In this document: positions 10,501 to 18,385 of the stretch, one piece after another | Layout: each line of letters begins with the position of its first letter | How positions within the stretch are numbered: the first letter of the stretch is position 1 | NCBI GenBank assembly: GCA_039808025.1 | Contig: JBDHSK010000004.1 | Coordinates: 62,001-126,000, forward strand | Direction of reading: 5' to 3' | Length of the DNA stretch: 64,000 nt | DNA from: Sandaracinobacteroides sp039808025 | Lineage (GTDB): Bacteria; Pseudomonadota; Alphaproteobacteria; Sphingomonadales; Sphingomonadaceae | The notes under the pieces: generated by a model | The model's database searches: none | What the model saw: only the letters and a program-made list of their open reading frames with translations | What the model was told of the DNA's origin: nothing | Translations under genes and position numbers: made by a program

Positions 10501-10560
10501 AACCGGCATCACAAGCGCCCCGGTCAGCAACAATCTGGTCATCATCCGCATGGCAGGCAT
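7546..10560 (-). CDS. TonB-dependent receptor (1004 aa)
   Basis: This outer-membrane transporter has a signal peptide (LLLTGALVMPVAAHAQ), a TonB-box-like segment EDIVITGSRI soon after it, and a plug domain with the typical VEVYQGGGAAVYGSDAIAGVVNYIL. A long beta-barrel follows and ends in an aromatic C-terminus (GARVRFF). The length matches the sphingomonad/Caulobacter receptors of about 1000 residues that import peptides or oligosaccharides. ATG 10560 is preferred over 10611 because AGGA lies eight bases before it. The surrounding carboxypeptidases suggest a peptide-like cargo, which is inference. A strong terminator follows the stop. Confidence 0.93.
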   Translation of the reverse strand: MPAMRMMTRLLLTGALVMPVAAHAQQAADADSEDIVITGSRIRQTGAMQVAPLAELSQQALIDRGYASAASVMNDLPSNLPALAQADGSGDSSGSGQQFPNLFGMGAGRTLTLVNGRRMVTSSSAIGAPDGTGDSQVDANIIPVGLLQRVEVYQGGGAAVYGSDAIAGVVNYILRRDFSGVEIDGQAGIDSRGTYGTQSLRLTAGTNFGGGRGNVAVDFGYSRSPMLFFADRPLSNLGRLTVSNPEDTGPNDGIPSVRPIFNARFWPFNSNGVIFNAPAPPPQLLTRYNGSPLQFAPDGQVVPYDTGTIAGIPFASGGEGYRYQDLVGLRTGLERYTASAIGHYDITDTVRLTGEFLFARTRGTQIPQGNSRTTLNAGSYAGPIAFTIDNPFLTEQAKALLSAARPSFAAGAPLFLSKYFLDLVPDASATTIANTWRGVLGLEGDFTAGRRDFYWSVSASYGRVDGEQRSWEVLNDRYKNAINAVRAGGSIVCAINADADPTNDDPACAPINPFGTGNVSEAARAYVSTIAGMDWTNEQTSFLATLGGSLFRLPGGDLKFSAAYEHRNEKARFAPLAANLEGSFGSGAKQYAQSGSYNTDELSAELLAPLVTADMGIPLIHALELKGAFRYVDNSRAGHANVWEVGARFEPVEGVALRVSRSRNFRAPSLTQLLAPSSTAIDSTGYDPCDADRISSGPNPAVRRANCLALFAANPGYGVDPDGTGAGLSAADRLARFQNPSENFQRALVTSGGNPFLRNEISDTWSYGIVLTPSFAPGLTFSVDRVEIDLKDGLSPFTTEDFAAACYDNETPDPAVCAAFTRLANPDSINPGGAIITGTTTTFNAGVVRYRGEVFALNYGFGIADLAGGADKGDLTINVSAIHNALLETSVTGETFVRTDDTWQSPKWAGTLNIAWHKGPLRLSYQGEFLGATRAGPDVTIENNPNPRLGANYVQSISAQYEIGGFTIRAGVNNLTDRGPSYPQIGYGDILGRRYFVGARVRFF

Positions 10561-10707
10561 CCCCGTCTTCCTGTTCACCCTGGCTCTTGAAGGCCAACTG
10601 ACAGGGGGCATGATAATGCCGGATCAGCACATAGTCTGTTCAAACTCATGGCTTCAGCAAAGACACATGCATAACCATGTGTGCAAAATGCCCGTAACAA
10701 GGTTTGG
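10561..10707. promoter_or_regulatory. Receptor promoter region with inverted repeat
   Basis: The 147 bases between the receptor start and the stop of the second S10 gene contain a perfect 7-base inverted repeat, ACACATG at 10663-10669 and CATGTGT at 10676-10682, separated by six bases. No coding frame is credible here. It could be an operator for the receptor or simply a small hairpin. I found no second copy in the window. Confidence 0.4.
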
Positions 10708-12159
10708 CTATTCGTCAATCCTTCCCGTCAGGAATGCGCTGATATCGGCATTGAACGCCGGGGCCACGTTCTTGTCCTCATACATCATGTGGCCGCCGGC
10801 ATAGCAGCGCAGCGTGAAGCGCCGGGCCACAGCAGGCGGCAGCGCCGCAACGGTGGCACTGTTGGCATCGCAGCTGTTCAGCGAATCATAAAGACCTGTC
10901 GCCACAAAGGTGCGCAAGGCTGGCGCCTGCTGCATGGCCTCGAGGATCCATGGCTGCGAAGGGCTGGGCGGGCCTTCCCCGGCCACCGCACGGGCCAGCG
11001 ATTCCGCCGTGATTGGGGACTGGTCGTACGACCAGCGCCTGCCAACCGGCTGCGCCGGCACTTCAATGCCGGCATACTGGCCCTGTGCATAGCCAAGATG
11101 GTTGCGATACCAGTCGATGGCCAGCCAATCATCGGCAGAGGGCGCGTCACGCGCATCAGCTGCACCCCCCGATGCCGGAACGCTCTGCCGCATGTCGAAA
11201 ATCCCCAGGGTCCGGCCCTCGGCAGCCAACAGGCGCTGGCGAAATTCGCGGGGCGTCACAAAAAGGGTGTCCGGGGGAATCGCATCCGGGTCCAGCCCCT
11301 GCCACCGCGCCAGTTCCTGCACCAGCGAAGCGCGCTCGCGTTCGTTCAGGGCCGCCGGATCAGCAAGTGCCGGGGCATAGAGACGCTCGGCGAAGTCGCG
11401 CACCTGTCGCAGCAGCGCCGCGCGCCCGTCGCTGCCGCTGGCAGCCAGTTTGCCAAGCGCCAGCGCCGTGGCCGCCCGGTTGACAAGCGCCAGCGCGCGC
11501 ATGCGGTTCCTGTCGGGAAGGTCACCAAGCGGTATGCCCCCGGACACCAGCACCAGCCCGGCAACCGGCACCCCGTGCCCGATCAGGCGCACCGCCGCAC
11601 CCCCCGCCCGCCAGGTGCCGAAACTTTCGCCAATCAGATAGAGCGGCGCTGCCTGACGCCGGGTGGCGTCGCGGAAGCGGGTGATGAAATCGGCCGTGGC
11701 GGCGATATCGGCAAGGGTGGTATAGAATGCGCCGGCGTCCTCGCCATGGTCGGCGCGGCTGAAACCGGTGCCCACCGGATCGACGAACACCAGATCAGCG
11801 ACCGCCAGCGGGCTGTCGGGGTTGGCATGATATCGGCCCTTGCTGATCAGCATCGGCCCAAGCGCCCCGAACTGCAGAAGCCGCGAATCGGCCCCGGGGC
11901 CGCCATTCCAGATGAATGCCAGCGGCCGTGGCGACCCTGGCGGTGATGGCCGCAGATAGGCCGTATAAAAGATGTGCCCCCGCGCCCCGTTGGCACCGGC
12001 AACGTCGAGCGTTCCGGCACAGGCGGTATAGCCAGCCGGCGTCGCCTCCGGCATGGCCCGGTGGTGCGTCACCGTCGCTCCGGGAGGGCACGAGGGGCTG
12101 GCAGCAACCGGCGGGGCCAGAGACAGCAGCAGGAGACCAAGGGCAGGGCGCATCATCAT
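10708..12159 (-). CDS. Exported S10-family serine carboxypeptidase (copy 2)
   Basis: The 483-residue protein has an N-terminal signal peptide ending around PPVAAS (residue 21). S10 motifs are FIWNGGPGADS (about 82-92), the nucleophile S179 in GESFGT, and D425 and H457 (GLYDS and GGHMMYED). It differs clearly from copies 1 and 3, for example WNGGPGA in place of FNGGPGS, so the copies are not a recent duplication. It is divergent from the Tat-exported PLP enzyme gene across a 137-base gap. A carboxypeptidase acting in the periplasm is well supported; its peptide specificity is unknown. Confidence 0.9.
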   Translation of the reverse strand: MMMRPALGLLLLSLAPPVAASPSCPPGATVTHHRAMPEATPAGYTACAGTLDVAGANGARGHIFYTAYLRPSPPGSPRPLAFIWNGGPGADSRLLQFGALGPMLISKGRYHANPDSPLAVADLVFVDPVGTGFSRADHGEDAGAFYTTLADIAATADFITRFRDATRRQAAPLYLIGESFGTWRAGGAAVRLIGHGVPVAGLVLVSGGIPLGDLPDRNRMRALALVNRAATALALGKLAASGSDGRAALLRQVRDFAERLYAPALADPAALNERERASLVQELARWQGLDPDAIPPDTLFVTPREFRQRLLAAEGRTLGIFDMRQSVPASGGAADARDAPSADDWLAIDWYRNHLGYAQGQYAGIEVPAQPVGRRWSYDQSPITAESLARAVAGEGPPSPSQPWILEAMQQAPALRTFVATGLYDSLNSCDANSATVAALPPAVARRFTLRCYAGGHMMYEDKNVAPAFNADISAFLTGRIDE

Positions 12160-12296
12160 CGCCGCAGCTTAAGCGAACCTTCCGGAATTTATTAGTCGCT
12201 TGCCGGTGCCCTTTTGCCCTGAAATGGCCAGCCCATTAGCTACCCCAAGGAAAAATGCAGGTAATCTATGCAGCAGATACTGGCTATTGTGCATGC
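12160..12296. promoter_or_regulatory. Divergent promoter region, S10 copy 2 / Tat-exported PLP enzyme
   Basis: This gap of about 137 bases drives the minus-strand S10 gene and the plus-strand PLP-enzyme/S10 pair. It contains the short palindrome TGCATGCA near 12290 but no clear operator repeat. If the PLP enzyme starts at the alternative ATG 12255, the gap shrinks to 95 bases. Confidence 0.3.
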
Positions 12297-13577
12297 ATGA
12301 CCCACGCCGTCGAACCGCCAGCCATCAGCCGCCGCGCCCTGCTGGCAGGTGCGGTCACGCTGCCGGCCGTAGCGCAGGCGGCGGCTGCCCCCGTCGCCAC
12401 CCCGGCCGCCACTGCCAACCCCGTTCCACTACCCGACAGGGCCGCCTTTCCCGACATCACCGGAGTCTATCTCGATTCCGGAACCACCCATCCGGTGTCG
12501 CTGGCCGCCAGACGCCGGGTCGAGGCCTATTTCACCGACCGGGGCACCCGGCAGGGCCACCCGATGGGCGACACCGAAGACCGGGTGCGTCGCAATTTTG
12601 CGCGGCTGATCGGCGCCACGCCTTCGGAAATCGCCCTGGTTCCCAGCACCACGGCCGGCGAACATGCGGTGATCGCGGCACTCGATTTGCCGCGCGCCGG
12701 CGGCCGCATCGTTTCCGATACCCTGCATTTCTTCGGCTCGTTCGGGCTTTATGAAGGGCTGTCGAAGCTGGGCATGGATGTCGTGTGGCTGACCCCGCGC
12801 CAGAACCGCATCGCCATCGATGATTATGCCCGCGCCATCACGGCGCAGACCCGGCTGGTGTCGCTGTCGCTGGTGTCCACCTACAACGGCTTCGAGCAGG
12901 ACCTGACCAGGGTGTGCGAACTGGCCCATGCCCGGGGCGCGATGGTCTATGCCGATATCATCCATGCCGCCGGCACCGTTCCCGTCAATCTCGCGGCAAC
13001 CAGTGTCGATTTCGCCGCAACTGCCAGCTACAAATGGCTGATGGGGGATTTCGGAATCGGCTTCCTCTATGCCCGCGCCGACCGCTTGGCCGGGCTGCAC
13101 CGCACCCGCTGGGGCTATTATGGAATCAGGGATTTCCAGTGGCAGCTTCCCCCCTATACCGAGCGGCCGCTGGGGTCGCAGGCCGCCCATGTCACCCAGA
13201 GCAACGATGCCGAGGGGTTCTTCGCCATCGGCACCCGCTGCCATGCCGGAGTCGCCCTGCTCGACTGGTCGCTCGACTGGCTGAACATGGTGGGGGTCGA
13301 ACGACTGGTCGCCTATCGTCTGCCACTACTTGACCGTCTGCGCGACGGATTGCGGCGCCGGGGCTACACCATCGTAACGCCGGAAGGCAGCCGCACACCG
13401 CTGCTTACCGTGGCGCTCCCCGGGGCGCGCCAGCGACTGAACAAGCGGCTGTCAGAGGCCGGTATCCGCATCATGCTGGCCGCCGACCGCTTCCGCATCA
13501 CCCCATCGGTGTTCAACGACATGAACGATATCGACCACCTGCTCGACACCCTTCCCCCCGCAGGAGAGACCACATGA
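12297..13577 (+). CDS. Tat-exported class V aminotransferase-fold PLP enzyme
   Basis: The 426-residue protein begins with a twin-arginine signal (SRRALLAGAVTLPAVAQA), which implies export of a folded, cofactor-loaded enzyme. The rest is the class V aminotransferase / cysteine desulfurase / isopenicillin N epimerase fold. It shows STTAGEHAV for phosphate binding, DIIHAAG for the pyridine-ring aspartate, and the Schiff-base lysine K246 in ASYKWLMG. Periplasmic PLP enzymes are rare; the known example is PvdN of pyoverdine maturation, which has the same fold and export route. An upstream ATG at 12255 is possible (AAGGA just before it). The stop overlaps the next S10 gene by ATGA, so the two are co-translated. 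Amino-group chemistry on a peptide side chain or terminus is inference. Confidence 0.85.
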   Translation: MTHAVEPPAISRRALLAGAVTLPAVAQAAAAPVATPAATANPVPLPDRAAFPDITGVYLDSGTTHPVSLAARRRVEAYFTDRGTRQGHPMGDTEDRVRRNFARLIGATPSEIALVPSTTAGEHAVIAALDLPRAGGRIVSDTLHFFGSFGLYEGLSKLGMDVVWLTPRQNRIAIDDYARAITAQTRLVSLSLVSTYNGFEQDLTRVCELAHARGAMVYADIIHAAGTVPVNLAATSVDFAATASYKWLMGDFGIGFLYARADRLAGLHRTRWGYYGIRDFQWQLPPYTERPLGSQAAHVTQSNDAEGFFAIGTRCHAGVALLDWSLDWLNMVGVERLVAYRLPLLDRLRDGLRRRGYTIVTPEGSRTPLLTVALPGARQRLNKRLSEAGIRIMLAADRFRITPSVFNDMNDIDHLLDTLPPAGETT

Positions 13578-15124
13578 TGCTTGGCCCCATGCTGGCAGCC
13601 GGTCGGGCGCGCCCGCTGCTGCTGGCCGCCCTCGCAAGCGTCGCACTTGTTGTTCCGGCCGCAGGCCAGACCAGCAGCATGACCGATGCCCCCATGCCGC
13701 CATCATTCCTTAGGGCGATGGAGCCGATGGTGCCGCGCGATGCTGCAACCAGCGCCGTAGTGGTCACCCGTCATCACACCCGCATCAATGGCCGCGGCAT
13801 CCCCTACCGGGCGATCGTCACGGAAACGCCACTGGCCGATGCCAAGGGCCAGCCGGCGGTCGTCGCCGTCAGCTATGGCTATGTGGCCGACCTTCCCGGA
13901 ATCGATGCCGCTGCCCGCCCCGTCGCCTTCGTGTTCAACGGCGGCCCCGGTGCGTCGTCGTCACCGCTGCACCTGCACGCCTTCGCCCCGGTCAGGCAGG
14001 CCGGCACCGGGGACACAGCCCACATGGAGCGCAACCCCCACAGCCTGCTCGATGTCGCGGATCTGGTGTTCATCGACCCGCCGGGCACCGGGGCCTCGAT
14101 GCCGGTGAAAGGTGGCGATCCGTCGGGCTTCTTCAGTGTCGGCGGCGACGCCCGGGCGGTGTGGGCCATGATCGATGCCTGGAAACAGGCCAACGGCCGC
14201 ACCCGTTCCCCCACCATCCTCATCGGCGAAAGCTATGGCACCATGCGTGCCTCCGCCATGCTGACCGAGGCGCTGAAGGCCGACAGGCCCCTGCCGCAGG
14301 CCGTGGTCCTGCTGGCGCCGTCGCTGGGTGGCGACTTCGGCGCCATCTTCGATGCCGTCAACAAACTGCCCACCTTTGCTGCTGTGGCCTGGTATCATCA
14401 GGCGGTGCCGCGCAACGGCCGCACCGTAGCCCAGGTGTTCGACGAGGCACAGGCGTTTGCCGAAACCGATTATGTTCTGGCGCGCGCCAGGGGCAGCCGG
14501 CTGTCCGCCGCCGAAAAGGCCCGGGTGGCCGGGCGTCTGTCGGCGCTGATCGGCCTGCCCGCCGCGCAGATCGCAGCCGTCGACCTGCACCTCGACAATT
14601 ACCCCTTCATGCTGTCGCTGCTGGCCGGCAAGGGGTTGCGCACCGGCCAGCTCGATGCCCGGGCGACGCGGGCGATCAGCGCCTCGAACCTGCGCCCGCC
14701 GTTCGATGACCCGTCGATGACTCTGGGGGTCGATGGCCCGGCCATGGCCGAACGCTATCTGCGCGACCAGCTGGGCTACACGCTGCCCAGCCCCTATCGC
14801 AGCCTCAATCTCGGGATCAATTTCGGCTGGACCTGGGACAAGGACTATGGCGGCAGCTACCAGATGATGGATTTCGGGCCGCAGCTGGCGCGGGCACTGA
14901 AACAGTCTCCGGCGATGCGCCTGTTCATGGCCGGCGGTTATTACGATATCACCACCCCGCTGCGCGCCGGGCGGTTCGCACTGGAACAGGCGCAGATTCC
15001 CCCTGACCGGGTGATCGTGAAAGCCTACCCCGCCGGGCATTCGATCTTCGAAGATGAAGACAGCCTCGCGCAACTGGCTGCGGATCTGCGCCAGCTCATC
15101 CGGGATCTGCCACCAGCCGACTGA
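13574..15124 (+). CDS. Exported S10-family serine carboxypeptidase (copy 3)
   Basis: The 516-residue protein has a signal peptide (LLLAALASVALVVPAAGQ). It carries FVFNGGPGASS, the nucleophile S220 in GESYGT, D458 in GGYYDITTP and H489 in YPAGHSIF, so the full S10 triad is present. It is longer than the other two copies through a segment before the GGPG motif. The start lies within the stop of the PLP-enzyme gene (ATGA). That coupling suggests both proteins work on the same periplasmic substrate. Confidence 0.92.
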   Translation: MMLGPMLAAGRARPLLLAALASVALVVPAAGQTSSMTDAPMPPSFLRAMEPMVPRDAATSAVVVTRHHTRINGRGIPYRAIVTETPLADAKGQPAVVAVSYGYVADLPGIDAAARPVAFVFNGGPGASSSPLHLHAFAPVRQAGTGDTAHMERNPHSLLDVADLVFIDPPGTGASMPVKGGDPSGFFSVGGDARAVWAMIDAWKQANGRTRSPTILIGESYGTMRASAMLTEALKADRPLPQAVVLLAPSLGGDFGAIFDAVNKLPTFAAVAWYHQAVPRNGRTVAQVFDEAQAFAETDYVLARARGSRLSAAEKARVAGRLSALIGLPAAQIAAVDLHLDNYPFMLSLLAGKGLRTGQLDARATRAISASNLRPPFDDPSMTLGVDGPAMAERYLRDQLGYTLPSPYRSLNLGINFGWTWDKDYGGSYQMMDFGPQLARALKQSPAMRLFMAGGYYDITTPLRAGRFALEQAQIPPDRVIVKAYPAGHSIFEDEDSLAQLAADLRQLIRDLPPAD

Positions 15125-15204
15125 CCGGCTTGCCAAGGGTCTCTACATCGTCTCGACGCGAGCGGGGGAAATGGTTAATCCTGCTTTGCCCATTGTGACC
15201 CGCG

Positions 15205-15570
15205 ATGACGGAGAGACCGCGCAGGATGCTTGCCCCCGATACCCCGCCCGCCCGACTGGCCGCTCACGCCGCCCACGCGGCCGGCGTGCTGAAGATTCTG
15301 GCCAACGCCCAACGTCTGCGGCTGCTGTGCCACCTCGCCGCGGGCGAGATGGCGGTTGGCCAGCTGGTGGACCGCAGCGGTCTGTCGCAATCAAGCGTCT
15401 CGCAGCATCTGGGGCGGCTGCGCGACGGCGGGCTGGTGGCAACCCGCCGCGATGGCACCACCATCTTCTATCGGCTGGCCAACGAGGATGTTCACCAGCT
15501 GATCGACGTGCTGTGCCAGCGGTTCGGGCCGCCGGCGTCACCAGCGTCGTTCGATGGGATGCCGTCGTGA
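15205..15570 (+). CDS. ArsR-family regulator
   Basis: The 121-residue winged helix protein keeps the ArsR core: ILANAQRLRLLCHLAAGE, then the recognition helix LSQSSVSQHLGRLRDGGLV and the wing TRRDGTTIFYRL. It lacks the metal-site ELCVCD in the recognition region. It has two cysteines, one in the LLCHL helix and one in the C-terminal helix DVLCQRF. That spacing resembles the persulfide sensors SqrR/BigR, which use one cysteine in each of those helices; equivalence is unproven. The gene ends in GTGA, shared with the start of the next gene. ATG 15226 is an alternative start. Confidence 0.85.
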   Translation: MTERPRRMLAPDTPPARLAAHAAHAAGVLKILANAQRLRLLCHLAAGEMAVGQLVDRSGLSQSSVSQHLGRLRDGGLVATRRDGTTIFYRLANEDVHQLIDVLCQRFGPPASPASFDGMPS

Positions 15571-16328
15571 CCGGGTGGCTTGGCGCCACGGCGATGCTGG
15601 CCGCCGCCAGTGCCGTGGCAGTGGCCGCCAACGCCGCCCCGGCGGACATCGTCGTCAGGGTGCTTAGCGAGGGCGGCAAATATGTCGGCACCTCGATGGG
15701 TGGCGCTTCGGTGGTGGTGCGCGACGCCCTGAGCGGCGCGGTGCTGGCCCAGGGGATTACCGCAGGATCGACTGGCGATACCCGCCGCATCATGGACAGC
15801 GGCAAGCGCGGGGCCCGGCTGGCCGACGACCAGTCTGCGGCGTTCCGGGCGCAGGTGGAGATCGACGCGCCCCGGCTGATCGAGATCGAGGTAGTGGGGC
15901 CGCTTGCCCAGCGGCAATCGGCCGTGCGGGTGACGGCGCAACGCTGGCTGCTGCCCGGCCAGCAGGTCCATGGCGATGGCTGGGTCATGGAGCTGCCGGG
16001 GCTGGTGGTCGACGCGGTGGCGCCGGCCGCCCACCAGCGGATGACGGCAGGCGCCGACATCCCGCTCTCTGTCAATGTGGCGCTGATGTGCGGCTGCCCT
16101 ATTGAACCGGGTGGCCTGTGGGATTCCACCCGGTTCGACGTGCAGGCGGCAATCACCCACGATGGCCGCCCCGCCGGCACGGTGCCGCTATCCTATGGCG
16201 GCCGCACGGGCCTGTTCACCGGCCGCTTCCGGCCCGCTGGCTCGGGAAGCTATGTGATCACCCTCAGCGCCGTCGACACCCTGACCGGAGCCACCGGGGT
16301 GGACGCGACATCGGTCATCATTCCCTGA
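15567..16328 (+). CDS. Exported protein of unknown function coupled to ArsR gene
   Basis: I do not recognise a named family. A GTG start at 15567 sits inside the ArsR stop (GTGA) and gives 253 residues with a signal peptide ending VAANAAPA. The mature part looks like an all-beta protein. A notable short motif MCGCPIEPGG lies at about residue 172, with two cysteines one residue apart, and the C-terminal half reads like an immunoglobulin-type sandwich (SYVITLSAVDTLTG). The longer frame open from 15054 is rejected because it overlaps both neighbours. The coupling suggests the ArsR protein controls it, perhaps in metal or sulfur handling, but that is inference. Confidence 0.7.
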   Translation: MTGWLGATAMLAAASAVAVAANAAPADIVVRVLSEGGKYVGTSMGGASVVVRDALSGAVLAQGITAGSTGDTRRIMDSGKRGARLADDQSAAFRAQVEIDAPRLIEIEVVGPLAQRQSAVRVTAQRWLLPGQQVHGDGWVMELPGLVVDAVAPAAHQRMTAGADIPLSVNVALMCGCPIEPGGLWDSTRFDVQAAITHDGRPAGTVPLSYGGRTGLFTGRFRPAGSGSYVITLSAVDTLTGATGVDATSVIIP

Positions 16329-16349
16329 CGCCGCCGGCACACGCCGGCA

Positions 16350-18143
16350 TCAGCGGAAAAACCCGAGGTCGTCGATCTCCGCCCAGTCGCTGGCGGCAGC
16401 CTCGCGGCGCATCTGCAGGCCCACCTGCAGCAAATCATCGCCCGACCAGGTCGCGGCCGGGCCGCGTGTCTGCCTGAAGGCGGTGAACGGCACCTCGATG
16501 GTCTGCCAGTCGGCATTGCCGCTGACATCGGCTGTCCATTGTCCTGACAGGGTGTTGACCACAAGCTGATAGGGTCCGTCACCACGCAGGCTGAGACGTA
16601 CCCCCCGATACGCCCGGGCATCGGCCGGCTGCACCGAGCCACGGCTCAACGGCACCAGCACCCCGCCCTGCGGCTTTTCCTCAAGCGACATGCGGCTGGA
16701 GATCAGCAGGGCATTGCCGCCCCCCGGCCTGGCAATCGGAGTCGAGACCACCACCGAGCGGTCGACGCCGCCATCCATGTCGAGCAGGCGCAGGGTATCA
16801 AGGCTGGAACGGCCATCACCCCGTTCGAAATCATCGATCAGCGCCGCCGCCGGAAGGGCGGGCAGATAACGGGCGCTGTTGGCGGCCGGGAGTTTGACGC
16901 CACCGCCATGCACCAGCCGGCCATCGATGAACACCCGGTCGATCTTGTGGACATCGGCGATGGTCTGCCACGGGCGGCCGTCGATCAGCACCAGATCGGC
17001 GCGCTTGCCCCTGGCTATGGTGCCGCGATCGTCGGCCAGCCCCAGCGCCAGCGCCGTATTGGCCGTTCCCGCCAGCAGAGCAGCCTTGGCGGGCAGGCCG
17101 GCATCCACCATCAGCTCCATTTCGCGCAGGGTCGATGTGCCGTGCGGTGTTCCCGGCATTCCCGCATCGGTGCCGAGGGCGACGGTCACCCCTGCTTCAT
17201 AGAGGGCGCGCAGATTCTGGCGGGCAAACTCCCACTTGGCAAAGCGCTGGCGCACCGCCGGGTCGTTGCGGTCGGCCGGGGCGGCCTGCCCGGGTTTCAC
17301 CGGCTCGTAAACGGCAAGGGTCGGCGCATAGATGGTGCCGGCCTGCTTCAGCATGGCAATTGTTGCCGAATCGATCGACTGGTCCTGCAGGCTGTGGGCG
17401 ATGGCGTCGACACCGGCTGTGGCGGCAATGCGCCCGCGCGCCACCGTCACCGTATGGGTCAGCACCTGCTGCCTGAAGCGGTGCGCCTCATCGACGAGGG
17501 CGGACAGGGTCTCGACGTTCATCGAGGTTTCCTCGGGCAGCGTGCCATAACGCCAGCCATCGGTGAACGCCTTGATGTGATCGGGCTGATAGGGTTGCAG
17601 CGCCCGCACCGCCAGACGGGCCGACTCGGGGGTCGAAACCCATTTGGTGGTGTTGGTATCCCCCCAGTCGGCGCCGTGGCCGCCCGGCGTGCTCATGCGC
17701 GCCACAAAGCGCACATGCGGGGTGAACAGATCGCGCAGCCACGCCCGCCGCGGAGCGAAGGATTCGGGCTGCTGATGGAAATCGGCAACCGTCGTCACCC
17801 CGTTCGCAATATAGGCAGAAGCGATCTGCGGGGTGGTTGCCGGGCTGCCAACGGGAGTCCAGTGGGTGTGGAGATCAAGAAACCCGGGCAGCAGCGCCTT
17901 GCCCTTCGCACGGATGACGGTGGCGCCCTTCGGGATCCGCAGCTTCGGCCCGACATCGAGGATGCGCTCTCCAGCAATCAGCACCGTGCCGGTAAAGGGT
18001 TCGCGGCCGGTCGCATCGAAGATGGTGGCGCCGGTGATTGCCACCACCGGCGGGCCAGCGATTGCGGCGCCGGATCCAGCTGCCAGCGAAAGCGCCACAC
18101 TGGCGGCCATTGCCTGAATGAGTCGCGTCACGTTCATCTCCAT
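16350..18143 (-). CDS. Exported amidohydrolase fused to a CIA30-like domain
   Basis: The protein has about 597 residues from ATG 18143 and a signal peptide (VALSLAAGSGAAIAG). An amidohydrolase barrel covers about residues 35-430, with the first metal pair in DLHTHW, later ligands in THTVTV and IAHS, and the aspartate in LGTDAGMPG. After about residue 440 a separate beta domain starts at DDFERGDGRSSLDTLR and ends at WAEIDDLGFFR. This resembles the CIA30 / carbohydrate-binding jelly roll seen at the C-terminus of some bacterial amidohydrolases. The reaction is unknown; related enzymes hydrolyse C-N bonds of dipeptides or cyclic amides. It is convergent with the exported protein gene and divergent from the second receptor. 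Confidence 0.85.
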   Translation of the reverse strand: MEMNVTRLIQAMAASVALSLAAGSGAAIAGPPVVAITGATIFDATGREPFTGTVLIAGERILDVGPKLRIPKGATVIRAKGKALLPGFLDLHTHWTPVGSPATTPQIASAYIANGVTTVADFHQQPESFAPRRAWLRDLFTPHVRFVARMSTPGGHGADWGDTNTTKWVSTPESARLAVRALQPYQPDHIKAFTDGWRYGTLPEETSMNVETLSALVDEAHRFRQQVLTHTVTVARGRIAATAGVDAIAHSLQDQSIDSATIAMLKQAGTIYAPTLAVYEPVKPGQAAPADRNDPAVRQRFAKWEFARQNLRALYEAGVTVALGTDAGMPGTPHGTSTLREMELMVDAGLPAKAALLAGTANTALALGLADDRGTIARGKRADLVLIDGRPWQTIADVHKIDRVFIDGRLVHGGGVKLPAANSARYLPALPAAALIDDFERGDGRSSLDTLRLLDMDGGVDRSVVVSTPIARPGGGNALLISSRMSLEEKPQGGVLVPLSRGSVQPADARAYRGVRLSLRGDGPYQLVVNTLSGQWTADVSGNADWQTIEVPFTAFRQTRGPAATWSGDDLLQVGLQMRREAAASDWAEIDDLGFFR

Positions 18144-18385
18144 AGTCTCGACAGTATCTTTTCCATCAGGCCGCCAAACGGGTCGCCCGCCTTCGCTCCC
18201 GGCGCCCCCTGGCGCACCGCCACCACCTGCGGCCATAGGGTTAATGTGGCGTAAATGTCACCCCTGCCGCGCAAAATATTTCATGACATCCCGCATGCTT
18301 GTTATTTCCGGTTAGGCTTTATACGAAGCTCATGGCGATTCGCCACCTCTGAAAGTAAAAAAATCAAGGTCATAGGGGATATATC
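18144..18385. promoter_or_regulatory. Divergent promoter region, amidohydrolase-CIA30 / second TonB receptor
   Basis: These 242 bases contain no credible gene. The part nearest the receptor (18270-18385) is clearly more AT-rich than the coding flanks and carries the purine-rich AGGGGAT a few bases before the receptor ATG. A TTAGGCTTTATAC string at 18312-18324 could serve as a promoter core, which I cannot confirm. Confidence 0.35.

Noticed and set aside
16332..16347. GCCGGC-ACAC-GCCGGC hairpin as a terminator between convergent genes
   Set aside because: Short stem and no T-run on either strand.
18312..18324. TTAGGCTTTATAC as a further copy of the ATTAG-N5-CTAAT element
   Set aside because: Only the left half matches and no right half-site follows; more likely a chance or promoter-core match.
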